Notes under the pieces: model-generated
What the model was told of the DNA's origin: nothing
The model's input: the letters and a program-made list of their open reading frames with translations, nothing else
The model's database searches: none
Shown: in pieces, positions 33,637 through 45,270 of the stretch
Numbering within the stretch: position 1 is the stretch's first letter
How the letters are laid out: every line of letters begins with the position of its first letter
Assembly (NCBI RefSeq): GCF_030272615.1
Contig: NC_081409.1
Coordinates: 206,691,190-206,755,189, forward strand
Length of the DNA stretch: 64,000 bases
Reading direction: 5' to 3'
Source of the DNA: Cryptomeria japonica
Lineage: Eukaryota; Streptophyta; Pinopsida; Cupressales; Cupressaceae
Program-made: the position numbers and the translations under genes

Positions 33637-35071
33637 TGTAGTCACATAAATCTGTCCATTTTAATTAAATGAATATTTCGTATTTATTTGATTAAAAATC
33701 CACTAGCCATCAGTTAATTAAATTAATATTTAATTAATTCATCTTCAAACATTCTCCTATTAATTAAATAAATTATTCAATTTATTTTAATTAATTAATT
33801 CAACCAAATTCACACTCAATTAAATGAATAAATTCTATTTATTCAATTTAATCCTCTTTCCTCTTTTAAATAAATTAAATAAAACATTTATTTAAAATCA
33901 TTATCCTCCCCCCGCCCCCCAACCCCCCACTTGCATTTTCCTACAAATGCAAGTTGCAACCACAAATTGAAATAAATGAATTTTATTTTAATTAAAATCC
34001 TATTTTCCCTCACCCACCAAATCCACTTGCACTCCTAAACCCCCTTCTAGATTCTTCTAAACCCTTCCTAATTAACCTAATCCATCCCCTAATTATTGTC
34101 ACATTCCTAAGCAACTTGGAGTCACTTCTCAAAGACTTCAAAGCCTTTGAAAAGCATTTAATGCTTTGTGTGTTCAACAATTTAACCTCTAAAAGTCTTC
34201 TAAACCACTTATGGCTCTTACATGACCATTTATGGTTAACCCCTAACTCAACCCTCATGTGGCTAATGTGTCTCCTCAAGCATTTATTGCTTTGACCATG
34301 GTTATCCCTTTTACCTTTGCACAAGAGTTTATCCATTGGATAAAATCGTTATTCTTTGGATAATGAATTTATTTACTCAACCCAACCTTGACCTTAACTC
34401 CCAAGTTAACCTTCAGGTCATGTCAAGCATTTAATGCTTATTCCCTCTCCTCTCAACCTATCTTATATTGACACTTATCATCCGGGGATTGGGTTGAAAG
34501 CCCTCACATGGATTGAATATCATTCAATCCTGACCCTTGTTGAGATTACTCAATCTCAACCATCCATTGCTCCATTTTTCCTATAAATAGAGCCCATTTC
34601 TTTATAATCCAGATCCTGAAAACTTGTATGCATTTAATCTATAGTGAATTTTAGAGAGAGCATTTAGCATAAATCACATATATTGTCATTTTGGACTAAA
34701 ATAAATCTTACTTCATTTCACAATATGTCTAATTAGTTTGTTTTACACTTGCATAGCATAGTTAAAACATTTCAAATCTTGAATCTTCATAAGCATCGAT
34801 AGTGCAAAAAGCTGCTGAGAGCTACACTAATTTGGAACTTGGAGAGGAGAGGAACAAAGGAGAAGGAGCTAAGAGCATGTTAAAAGGCATTTGGAGATGT
34901 CTTGTGGTATTTACTTCCATAGTTAAATCCTTTATCATGTTTTTAGTGTCTCTTTTGATATGCATGCTTAGATTAGTTTTTGGTTGATTAACACTAACAA
35001 TTTCTTGTGTTTTTGTGTGTTATACGACCATAGGCTTTTAATCTAACACTTGTCTATTTCGCATAGCATCA
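33637..35071 (+). repeat. 3' LTR of element B
   Basis: 1435 bp, TGTAGTCACA to GCATCA. The TATA-like box is at 34580-34591. Followed by GATAG, the probable target-site duplication. Confidence 0.92.
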
Positions 35072-35582
35072 GATAGATTTATTTTTCTTTACTTTTTCTT
35101 TTTTTCAATTTTTCATTTTTTTTGTGTCACAAGGTGCCTATTTGCCAAGTTTTCACCAAATAATGATTTTTTATTTTTATGATTTTTTTGTATTTTTGAC
35201 AATGGGATATTCTAAAAAACTATGTATAAAACCTGCGAAGGTGCATGTTGTTGATATGATCCTCCAAAGGTTCTCCATCTGGTGTTGAGAGTTGATATGC
35301 ACCTGATCCATAGACTGCTATGATGACACAAGGACCAAGCCAATTTGGTTCGAACTTACCCTTCTTCTCTCTATCCTGCTGATTTTTAGGATTTTCTTTG
35401 AGAACTAAGTCACCCACCTCAAATGTGCAAGGATTTACCTAGTGATTGTAGTCGTGACTCATTCTTTGTTGATATGCTTTGAGATGATTAAAAGCAGTTT
35501 CTCTATGCTCATCCAATAATTCTAGATCTTGTAAGTGGGAGACCCTGTAATCTTCATCATTGATTAGATTGCGTAAAGAAAC
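35072..35582 (-). pseudogene. Integrase C-terminal end and adjacent 3' region of C
   Basis: The minus strand from 35582 encodes DLELLDEHRETAF, then the FEVGDLVLKEN, WLGP and GAYQLSTPDG blocks, ending FYT at 35220. One stop lies just before FEVGD. It continues the integrase core at 43377-44097 across element D. Bases 35072-35219 are T-rich noncoding sequence continuing at 19764 across B. Confidence 0.85.
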
Positions 35583-37195
35583 TGGTGCAGGGCACCTAAC
35601 ACTTTAAGAATGAAAGCTTTGATTTATTTTAAGTTTGTGTGTTAATTTGTGATGTAATAATGGACCAGCCATTGAGAACTCAATAGAGCCATGGTTGAGT
35701 TGTCCAAGTTTTGGTTTGAGTCAATTGTGCTCAAGATGTTGTTAGCCTGAGAAGTGAGATGCTTAGGTAGTTCACAAGTAAAATACTCCAGATGAATGTA
35801 TTCATGTATTGATAGTTCATTAAGTTTTTTTTAGGTCTTCTAGGGTGTTTGAGGACCTTTAAGAACATTAGAATGCAAAATTGCATCCTCGAGAAAAAAT
35901 TGTGAAAAGTTGTTGAGCAACATTTTGCAATTTCTTGCAAAAGTTGCATTTTTGGTTATAGGCATTAGGAAGTTGGTTGAACTGATTGAAACAAGTGGAT
36001 ATAAGCCAAATTTCACTTCATTTTACGGGTTGGAGGATTGGAAATGCAAGAGCAAGTTTTTGGTTTGTGAAGCAACCTTGTTTCCATCAGTTTTTGATAG
36101 TTTTTGTCTTGTTTTTCCTTGCTTGTACGGTCCAGTATGGACTAGATGGTGTAAAATCATTGCCATATTTGTGTGTTCATTTAATTTTCTATCATTAAGG
36201 TTGATTTTCAGGTTTGATTGTTCCAGGTTGTAGATATTTCTTCATTCTTTGCAATTAGGAGCAAAACCCTTGCAAGTAGGGTTTAAGAGCAAGAAATGGC
36301 TCTAACCTAGGAATTCTTTGATGGCACCTGTTGAAATCACTAAGAATCCTAGGATAGGGTTTTTACATAGCTTAGTAATAGGGTTTGTGATGTTTTAGGT
36401 CCAGGAGGAGGAGAAACAATGAAGCCCTAGGCTCACCACTGGGAGTAGGTGAGTTAGGACAGCAAGAAAAGTGCGATTTGTGAGTACATGAAGATTGGTG
36501 AAGGTCCAAGTGGCATATAAATGGAAATCCCTTTGAGTCCCCTTGAAAGTTCCCAAGGTTTTTGGAGTAGGATATTTGACTGGTGAAGAGTTCTAGACCC
36601 ATCTTGTCAATTCACCAGTTAGGCCTAAAACCCTTCAAATTAGTGCAGCATTGGAAACCCCACTTGTACGGATAGCTCAGATGCACTTTTCCAGTATTGT
36701 CTATAACTTCCAAAAGGGTAGTCAAATCCATGATTTATTTCTTGTCTTGTTTGGTAATTTTGCAAATTAACCCCCTAAAACTGCTTAGGGAGGGCTAATG
36801 CAATTAGGCCTACTTAGGTGCCGGTAGAGACCTAGAAGGGTTGAGGAGCCAAGGATATGCATTTGGTGAGTCTTAAAACTAAAAAGACATTGAAGACACC
36901 TTATTGATGCATTGGGAAACCATAGGAAGAGACTTTGTGTTAAGATCCTTGTAGGAGTGGTTGGAGCCCAGGAGAGGAGTGTGTGAGTAACTGAGGTGGC
37001 AACCTCAAGTGGAGGAGTTTATTGTCTAGAAACCATTGGCTCTACCTCGGAGGCAAGTCAAGAAGGTTCAAACCTTGGAGGTATCATTATCATAACCCCT
37101 GCCAAGTGCCATAGGAAGGACTTGAGTAGTTGTAGGGTTGAGTAGGACAACTCACTCAAGAAGGTGTATCAAACAAGGCTTCAAGACTCTCTGCA
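35583..37195 (+). repeat. 5' LTR of element D
   Basis: Starts TGGTGCAGGGCACC and ends TCTCTGCA (or three bases later). It aligns through its length with 41763-43376. No clear TATA box seen. Confidence 0.85.
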
Positions 37196-37201
37196 ACAGA
37201 G

Positions 37202-37214
37202 TGGTATCAGAGCC
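37202..37214 (+). other. Primer-binding site of D (initiator tRNA-Met)
   Basis: TGGTATCAGAGCC is a perfect 13-base match to the usual initiator-Met primer site. Confidence 0.92.
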
Positions 37215-37235
37215 ATTCTTTGAAAGATTTGGTGT

Positions 37236-38117
37236 ATGTCAGATTGTGAAGAATCAAAAGCAATTTCAATGCCTCCAAAGGCAATGAATCCAGAAGCCAT
37301 CCGACAGATGGTGGCAAAGATGATAGAAGGATTGAAGGATGCAGAAGGAAGTAGAGGAACTAGAGAAGTAAAGAAGGAGAAGGGGAAGGTTAAAAAAGAA
37401 TGGGGTGATGAGACTGATGAAGAAGTGGAAGATGGAGAGGAACCAACAACAGTAGTTATGCCCCAAGACCAAAAGTTATTATTAGATGCAGTCAAATCCA
37501 TATCTAAAGACAACTTGGATGGATTACCCACATATGGAGGAAACCTCAATGGAGAAGAGTTACTAGATTGGATAGAAGCTCTCAATAACCACTTTTATTA
37601 CAAAGAGGTAGCAGAAGAGAAAAGAGTCAATGTGGCCAAATCAAGAATGAGAGGATCAACATTGGTTTGGTGGAATATGATGCAAGAAGAAAGGATACAA
37701 GAAGGCAAAAAGAAGATAACTTCATGGGAGTGTATGAAGATTAGACATAAGGCACAATTCCTTCCAAGAGATTATGAAGTTCAAATTCATAAGAGACTGA
37801 AAAATCTGAAACAAAGGGAGTTAGATGTCAATGCATACATTGAAGAGTTCCATAAGCTCTGTTTGAGGGCTAGGAAGCATGAGAATGAAGTGGATAATTT
37901 GGCCAGGTACATGAATGGCCTTAGACAGAATATACAAGATGAGATAAGTATCCTCACACCAGACACTATCTACAAGTGTTTTCAATTGGCCCTAAGGGCA
38001 GAAGAGAAGATCAAAAGGAGGAGTGAACAAAATCAAAAACATCGGGGATGTAATAATTTTAGAGGTAGAGGAAACTTTGGTAGAGGGAAGCAATCACCAA
38101 GAAGCGAAGAGCAGTAA
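37236..38117 (+). CDS. gag of D
   Basis: The 293-codon frame opens 22 bases after the primer site. Residues 20-85 are charged and low complexity (EVKKEKGKVKKEW). Residues 95-275 carry the gypsy capsid domain: a WIEALNNHFY segment, LVWWNMM and a LRARKHENEVDNLARYMNGL segment. The methionine at 37269 is an alternative start. The frame ends in a basic GRGNFGRGK tail. The zinc knuckle lies further on in another frame (see next entry), so an indel probably truncates this frame. Confidence 0.8.
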   Translation: MSDCEESKAISMPPKAMNPEAIRQMVAKMIEGLKDAEGSRGTREVKKEKGKVKKEWGDETDEEVEDGEEPTTVVMPQDQKLLLDAVKSISKDNLDGLPTYGGNLNGEELLDWIEALNNHFYYKEVAEEKRVNVAKSRMRGSTLVWWNMMQEERIQEGKKKITSWECMKIRHKAQFLPRDYEVQIHKRLKNLKQRELDVNAYIEEFHKLCLRARKHENEVDNLARYMNGLRQNIQDEISILTPDTIYKCFQLALRAEEKIKRRSEQNQKHRGCNNFRGRGNFGRGKQSPRSEEQ

Positions 38118-38863
38118 GGCTAAGAAGGCAATGGAGACTCTTAGAGAGCAACATTTAGAGGATCCTATAGAGGAAGGAGCAATTTTAGGGGCAGGTTTGG
38201 AAATTCAGGAAGAGTAAATACCATTTTCACCAGTAGGTGGTATCATTGCAATCAAGTTGGGCATACCATGAGTAAGTGCTTGGGAAAATCCTCAAGCTCC
38301 ACAAGCTCATACACAGGGGAAAGAAGAACTCAATTGTTGCAAGAGGAGGACACTCAGAGTGTAATTCTTCAATCAAGAAGGCAGGGCCAGTGACAGATGG
38401 AGAAAACTTGATGATGAGAAGAACAATGCTCAAGATACCCCAAGTTCAAGAGCCACCACAAATGAAAAGCTTGTTTAGAACCACTTGTAGGTCACATGGG
38501 AAGATTTGTAAAGTGATTGTAGATTTTGGTTACACTGAGAATATTGTCTCAGTTGAAATGGTGGACAAACTCAAACTAAAAAGATTGCCTCACCTGACTC
38601 CCTATAAGGTATCATGGCTCAACCGGGGTCAACATGTATTGGTTGATGAACAAGCATGGGTGGATTTTGAAATTGGTGAGTACAAGGATAAATTATTATG
38701 TGACATATTGCCTATGGATTCTTGTCATTTTTTGTTGGGCCGTCCATGGCAATATGATGTGAAAGCTACTCGTGATGGGGAGAAGAACAACTATTTTATC
38801 ACCAAGAATGGGAAGACGTATCGAACGGATCCACTACCTAAACCAAAGGAAGAAAAAAAATAG
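38118..38863 (+). pseudogene. Zinc knuckle and protease of D
   Basis: At about 38235-38280 the text WYHCNQVGHTMSKC is a CCHC knuckle whose first cysteine is a tryptophan. In the frame 38276-38863 the retropepsin site reads VIVDFGYTENIVS, with phenylalanine where DSG has serine; a FLLGRPWQYDV motif follows. The active site is therefore probably dead. Confidence 0.75.
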
Positions 38864-38871
38864 GCTCAAGT

Positions 38872-40183
38872 GTGATGTTGATGAGTGGAAAAGATTTTCT
38901 CAAAGTGTTGAAAAAAGAAGGACATCAAGGCCATGCTATAGTGTTGAAACTTAGAGAAGAAGCTAAGGCAAATCCAATGAGTGAAGTGCCTCAAGAGGTA
39001 CAAGGTCTACTCAAACAATATGCAGAAGTGATAGGGGATGACTTACCTAATTCTTTGCCTCCAATGAGAGATGAAAATCATCAAAGAGACTTAATACCAG
39101 GGGCCAATCTACCAAACAAAGCTGCCTACAAAATTATACCTAGTCAAAATGAAGAGATCACCAAACAAGTGCAAGAACTCTTAGACAAACGGTTTATCAA
39201 GAAGAGTTTGAGTCCATGTGTTGTTCCTATTGTGTTAGTGCCTAAGAAGGGAGGAAAATTAAGAATGTGCATGGACTCCAGAGCAATCAACAAGATTACT
39301 ATAAGGTATCGATTTCCCATGCCAAGGATTGAAGACCTATTAGACAATCTAGGGAGGTGCAAGTTACTTCACAAAGGTGGACTTAAAGTCTAGTTATCAT
39401 CAGATTAGAATCAAACCTAGAGATGAATGGAAGACAACCTTTAGAACATGCCTATATGAGTGGTTGGTGATGCCATTTGGCCTCACCAATGCACCTAGTA
39501 CCTTCCAAAGGCTCTGGAATGAAGTCTTAGTTGAGTTTATTGGTAGATTTATAATTGTATATCTTGATGAAATTTTCATTTATAGTAGGTTCAAGGAGGA
39601 ACACCTCAAGCATTTGGAGATGGTTTTGAAGAAATTGAAGGAGGCTCAACTCAAGATTAACCTTGAAAAATGTGAGTTTTTGAAAACAAAGCTTGTCTAC
39701 CTTGGTTTTGTTATTTCTCATGGATGTTTAAAAATGGATCCAATCAAGGTAGAAGTAATACTTAATTGGCCTATCCCGAGGGGCATAAGTGAAGTTAGAA
39801 TCTTTCATGGAATAACATCTTTTTATAGGAAATTTGTGAGAAACTTTAGCCATGTTTGTGCTCCTATTCTCAATACCATTAAAGGAGGGATTAAATGTCA
39901 CTTTAAGTGGACAGAGGAAGCCAATAAGGGGTTTGAAAGGTTGAAAACCAAGATAGCAGAGGTGCCAACCCTTAGATTGTCTGATTTCAATAAGTTGTTT
40001 ATAGTAGAATGTGATGCAAGCCAAAGGGCAATAGGGGCAGTCTTAAGCCAAGAGGGACATCCTATAACTTTATTCTCAGAAAAGTTAAATGAAGCTAAGC
40101 AAAGGTACTCCACATATGAATTGGAGTTGTATGCAATGGTTCAAGCATTAAAAAAATGGTGTCACTACCTCTTGTGCAAATAA
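38872..40183 (+). pseudogene. Reverse transcriptase and RNase H of D
   Basis: Two frames (38872-39393 and 39377-40183) overlap at a frameshift between the DLLDNLG segment and VDLKSSYHQIRIK, which holds the first RT aspartate. The active site reads YLDE instead of YLDD. A normal-looking gypsy RNase H follows with VECDASQ and YELELYA. A stop at 40181-40183 cuts it before FTDNRAL. Confidence 0.85.
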
Positions 40184-41417
40184 TTTGTAGTCTTCACTGA
40201 CAACCGCGCCCTTAGTTTTCTCAATGGGCAAGAGAAGTTGAACCAAAGACACCTAAAGTGGGTTGAGTACCTACAATCTTATACATTCACTATTAAACAC
40301 AAGAAAGGAACAACCAACAAAGTTGTTGATGCACTAAGTAGGAGAATCGTGACCATGCAAGAGATTCAATTGCAAAGTGTGGGTTTGAGTGAGTTGAAAG
40401 ACCTCTACAAGGATGATAAGGATTTTGCAAAGATATATAATGTTTGTTTTGATTTTTCTAGTACCTCACATGTCTCTTATTCAGAATACACGATACAAGA
40501 GGGTTTGTTGTTCAAAGGTCATCTTCTTTGCATACCTCAATGTTCTATGAGGCAAAATATTATTCAAGAAAAGCATCAAGGAGGTTTAGGAGGTCATTTT
40601 GGCATTGACAAGAATTTGGAGCAGGTTGGTAGGTTTTATTTTTGGCCCAAGTTGCAATTAGAAGTGAGAATATTTGTAGATCAATGTACCATCTGCCAAA
40701 GAGAAAAAGGAACCTCAAGTAATGCAGGTTTATGTCAACCCTTGGTCATATCTCAGAGGCCTTGGGAATGTTTGAGCATGGATTTTATGTTAGGCTTGCC
40801 TAGGACACCAAGAGGATTTGATAGTATGTATGTGGTGGTATATAGGTTCAGCAAAATGGCACATTTCATACCATGCAAGAGTACCGATGATGAGAAAGTT
40901 GGGCACCAAGTTATCTTTCTCATCTACCTATCATCCTCAATTAGATGGTCAGACAGAGGTAGTCAACTAGTCATTGGGTAACTTGCTAAGATGTCTTACC
41001 AAACAAGATGGGCAAACTTGGGATCTAGTACTTGGACAGGCAGAATATGCATATAATGACTCAATGAACCGTAGCACAGGTAAAAGTACTTTTGAGATAG
41101 TGTATGGATTTCATCCTAGGGGAATATTAGAGCTCAGAGATCTCAGTTTAATGGCACCCAAGAGTGCACAAGGGGAGAACTTTGCAGAAGGCATTAAAGA
41201 GGTGCATGATAAGGTAAGGCAGTCCTTACAACAAAAATCCGAGCAGTATAAGGTTCAAGCTTATAAAACAAGGAGGAAGCTACAATTTCAAGTAGGAGAC
41301 TTAGTGCTAGCATACCTTAGGAATGAGAGACTTCCAAAAGGGCATCCTATCGAGCTCGTGATGAAGAAAATTGGACCTCTCAAGGTGGTGCACAAGTATG
41401 GGCAGAATTTCTATTAG
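40184..41417 (+). pseudogene. Integrase of D with an internal deletion
   Basis: FTDNRAL and the ALSRR end of RNase H lead into an integrase with the HQGGLGGHFG zinc site, CTICQ, and the first catalytic aspartate in SMDFMLGLP. Near 40900-40930 the text jumps from DDEKVGHQVI to a TYHPQLDGQTEVVN segment in another frame. About 40 residues that normally include the second catalytic aspartate are missing. A TAG at about 40966 precedes the continuation. Confidence 0.82.
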
Positions 41418-41699
41418 GTTGAACTTCCATCTACCTTGTGGATATCTCCTATTTTTAATGTATGTGATCTCTATCCATACAAGGGAGAGACACCAACAAA
41501 TCAAACAGACATGCCATCACCGGTTCATGAAGATTGGGTAAAGGATTTGCCACCTAGTCAACTTGTTGAGTTAGAGAGTATCTTGGGTACCAAGATAGTA
41601 AAGAAGACAAGGAAAGGAGTCTACAAGAACTATCTTGTTAAGTGGAAAGGGTTACCTAATTCAGATGCCATGTGGATGTCAGAGGCAGATATACTTTAG
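41418..41699 (+). pseudogene. Chromodomain of D
   Basis: The last 70 codons before the stop read ILGTKIVKKTRKGVYKNYLV, then KWKGLPNSDAMWMSEADIL. This is a chromodomain: a beta strand, a YLVKWKGL core, and an aromatic W-containing helix. Chromodomains guide integration by binding histone marks. An in-frame stop at 41415 separates it from the integrase. Confidence 0.88.
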
Positions 41700-41747
41700 C
41701 ATGGAGTGAAGATTTTAGACCTTATAACTCAAGAGACTTGAGTTCTT

Positions 41748-41762
41748 TAACCTAGGGGAGTA
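41748..41762 (+). other. Polypurine tract of D
   Basis: CCTAGGGGAGTA lies directly before the 3' LTR. Confidence 0.65.
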
Positions 41763-43376
41763 TGGTGTAGGGTACCTAACACTCCAAGAATGAAAGATTT
41801 GATTTCTTTTAATTTTTTGTGTTAATTTGTGATGTAATGATGGACCAACCATTGAGGACTTAGTAGAGCCATGGTTGAGTTGTCCAAATTTTGGTTTGAG
41901 TCAATTGTGCTCAGGATGTTATTAGCCTGAGAAGTGAGATGCTTAGGTAGTTCACAAGAAAAATACTCCAGATGAATGTATTCATGTATTGGGAGTCTAT
42001 TGAGTCATGTTTAGGTCTTCTAGGGTGTTTGAGGACCTTTAAGAACCGTAGAATTCATTAGAATGTAAAATTGCATCCTGGAGCAAAAGTTGTCAAAAGT
42101 TGTTGAGCAACATTTTGCAATTTCTTGCAAAAGTTGCATTTTTAGTTATAGGCATTAGGAATTTGGTTGAACCAACTAAAACAAGTGGATATAAGCCAAA
42201 TTTCACTTCATTTTACAGGTTGGAGGATTGGAAATGCAAGAGCAAGTTTTTGGTTTGTGAAGCAACCTTGTTTCCATCAGCTTTTGTCTTGTTTTTCCTT
42301 GCTTGTACGGTCCAGTACGAACTAGATGGTGTAAAATAATTGTCATATTTGTATGTTCATTGAATTTTATTTCATCAAGGTTGATTTTCAGGTTTGATTT
42401 TTCCAGGTTGTAGATATTTCTTCATTCTTTGCAACTAGGAGCAAAACCCTTGCAAGTAGGGTTTAAGAGCAAGAAATGGCTCTAACCTAGGGATTCTTTG
42501 ATGGTACCTGTTGAAATCACTGAGAATTATAGGTTAGGGTTTTTATATAGCTTATTAATAGGGTGTGTGATTTTTCAGGTCCAGGAGGAGGAGAAACAAT
42601 GAAGCCCTAGGCTCACCGCTGGGAGTACGTGAGTTAGGACAACAAGAAAAGTGCGATTTGCGAGCACATGAAGATTGGTGCAGGTCCAAGTGGAATATGA
42701 ATGGAAATAAATCTAAGTCCCCTTGAAGGTTCCCAAGGTTTTTGGAGCAAGAGATTTGATTGGTGAAGATTTCTAGACCCATCTTGCCAATTCACCAGCT
42801 AGGCCTAAAAACCCTTCAAATTAGTGCAACATTGGAAACCCCACTTGTACAGATAACCCAGATGCACTTTTCTAGTATTGTTTTTAACTTCTAAAAGGGT
42901 ACTCAAATCCATGATTTATTTCTAGGCTTGTTTGGGACCTTTTCAAAGTAACCCCCTAAAACCGCCTAGGGAGGGCTAATGCAAATAGGCCTAATTAGGT
43001 GCTAGTAGAGACCTAGAAGAGTTAAGGAGCCAAGGCGATGGATTTGGTGAGTCTTAAACCTCAAAAAAAATTTAATACACCTTGTTGATGAATTGGGAAA
43101 CCATAGGAAGAGACTGTGTGTTAAGATCCTTGTAGGAGTGGTTGGAGCCCAGGAGAGGAGTGTGTGAGTAACTGAGGTGGCAACCTCAAGTGGAGGAGTT
43201 GATTATCTAGAAACCATAGGATATACCTAGGAGGCAAGTCAATAAGGTTTAGACCTTGGAGGTCTCATTATCATAACCCCTGCCAAGTTCCATAGGAAGG
43301 ACTTGAGTAGTTGTAGGGTTGAGTAGGACAAGTCACTCAAGAAGGTGTATCAAACAAGGCTTCAAGGCTCTCTGCA
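41763..43376 (+). repeat. 3' LTR of element D
   Basis: Starts TGGTGTAGGGTACC and ends TCTCTGCA at the junction with C's integrase reading frame. Aligns with 35583-37195. Confidence 0.85.
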
Positions 43377-44097
43377 TCAAAAAATCTCAAGGATGGTAAC
43401 TCAACCTCATTAGGGAAGATAGATTTGACACCATAGACAAGTGAATAAGGTGTATCTCTAGTAGGTGTGAAAACACTTGTGCGGTAGGCCCAAAGTATAG
43501 GATTGAGTTGGATATGCCAATTATGGCCAACTTCATCAACTATCTTTTTAAAGATTTTGAGAATAGTTTTATTAGACACCTCAACTTGACCATTACCTTG
43601 GGGGAGTATGGGGTAGAAAAGTGGTGATGGACATGGGAATGGTCACAAATTTCATGAACATCTTGGTTCTTGAAAGGACACCCATTATTTGTGACAATGG
43701 AAATGGGAACACCATAGTAGCAAATGATATAATTGAGGATAAAAGTTGCTATCTGCTTTCCAATGACTTTGGTGAGAGGAATGACTTCAATCCATTTTGT
43801 AAAAAAATTTGTGGCTGTAATAATGAATTTATGGCCATTGGAAGAAGGAGGGTGAATCTTACCTACGAGGTTGAGTCCCCTCTGGAAAAAGGGCCATGGA
43901 ATAGTAATTGGGTGAAGTTCTTGCACTGGTGCATGAATAAGGTCTCCATGAATCTGACATTGCTTACACTTTCTAACAAACTGATATGAGTCTTTTTCCA
44001 TAGTAGGCCAGTAGTATCCAGTCCTCATCAATTTCTTGGCTAAGGTTGGACCACTAGAGTGAGCACCACATATACCTTTGTGAACCTCACGTAACAC
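43377..44097 (-). pseudogene. Integrase core of C
   Basis: The minus strand shows EVHKGICGAHSSG and CKQC zinc ligands, then GLNLVGKIHP (first catalytic D to N), VTNNGCPF (second D to N), and a frameshift at the GQ-E region. It continues as SNKTILKIFKKIV and then runs into the 3' LTR end of D. The catalytic triad is therefore destroyed. Confidence 0.85.
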
Positions 44098-45230
44098 AAT
44101 TGAGCTTCGTCACTCTCTAAGCATCTAAGAAGAGTACCATCGAGACCTTGACGATAAAGGGTATCAACTAATATGATGTATCAGGAGGATTGACAAATCA
44201 AAGTACGATGTTGATTGTTGGAAAGGTCACATGGAAGGATATTATTGCGGAGGTAAGTGAAAATGGGACCGTACCAAGGGGAGTCAGGACCAACAACACA
44301 TATCATCTCAACGGGAGATTTCATATGAGGGAACCAAAAGATTATCCACCGAGAACTCATAGTGGATCTCATGCAGATATTGATCAATGAAGCAATGGTA
44401 GCAATGGAATCTGTAGCTTAGTTGTTGTCCCTTGGAATCTGTTTAAAGATTATCTACATGAAATATTGCTTGAAGTCATCCACCATTTTCTTGTAAGCCA
44501 TTAACTTTTCATCTTTAGTTTGATAATCATCATTTGCTTGACGAATTACAACTTGAGAGTCCCCAAAAACATGAAGCTCTTGGATCTTCCACTGAACTGC
44601 AATTCGTAGTTCTGTTGTTAATGCTTCATATACTGCTATGCTATTAGTGCAAGGGAATGACAATCAATATAACTTAGGAATGGAGTCTCCTTGAGGTGTG
44701 ATGAAGAAGATACTAGCTCTTGTGTCATGCAGTGTATATGAACCATCAAAATATAATTTCCAAGGCTTTGCATTTGTCACTGTGAGAATGGATTCATTTG
44801 GTAATTCTGAGACAATAGGAGTGTCATCAATCATAGGTGCATCTGCCAGTTGATCTGCAATATTTTTTCCTTTAATTGCTTTTCTATCCACATATTCAAT
44901 ATCAAACTTGCTCAGAATCATAACCCATTTAGCTAATCTACCAGTGAGTGTTGCCTTATCTAGAAGATATTTTAGCGGATCTATCCTTGCAATGAGCTTT
45001 ATTTTATGAGTTAGCATGTAATGTCATAATTTCTGCGAGGCAAAAACCACAACAATACATGCACGCTCAATCGGTGTGTAGTTAAGCTCATAGCCAACCA
45101 ATGTGCAACTGATATAGTATACTACTCTTTCCTTGCCTTCATTGTCTTGTTGCACCAAGAGTGCCTCCAGTGCTGTTTGTGTAGCTAATATGTAAAGTAG
45201 TAGGGTTTTCCTGGATAGGTGGCATCAATA
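44098..45230 (-). pseudogene. Dual RNase H of C
   Basis: The first RNase H reads YILATQTALEALL at the catalytic position, again without the aspartate, then YELNYTPIERA. The second has FDGS, but AVYEAL replaces EYEAL (E to V); VFGDSQVVIRQ is intact. Several stops, including one near 44666, break the frame. Confidence 0.82.
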
Positions 45231-45270
45231 ATAGTGGATTCAAAAGGTAGTGTTTGAGAATTTGAAAAGC

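Larger units (their letters stand above)
19765..35071 (+). mobile_element. Element B: second copy of the A family, inserted in C
   Basis: B has LTRs at 19765-21196 and 33637-35071 and a + strand body with the same order as A. The flanks are GATGG (19760-19764) and GATAG (35072-35076), a 4-of-5 target-site duplication. Removing B and one copy restores a C sequence that aligns with A's 3' region. More than ten stop codons break gag-pol, and the integrase has lost two catalytic residues, so B is older or less constrained than A. A and B form a large inverted repeat separated by 3.4 kb. Confidence 0.92.
35583..43376 (+). mobile_element. Element D: chromovirus-type gypsy element inserted in C's integrase
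   Basis: D has long LTRs (35583-37195 and 41763-43376), an initiator-Met primer site, gag, protease, RT, RNase H, integrase and a C-terminal chromodomain, all on the + strand. The chromodomain places it among chromoviruses, a different branch from A, B and C. The LTRs differ noticeably (a 90-base sample near the start shows about 11 changes). The exact LTR starts are uncertain by a few bases and no clean target-site duplication could be read. A frameshift in RT and a deletion in the integrase make it inactive. Confidence 0.9.
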
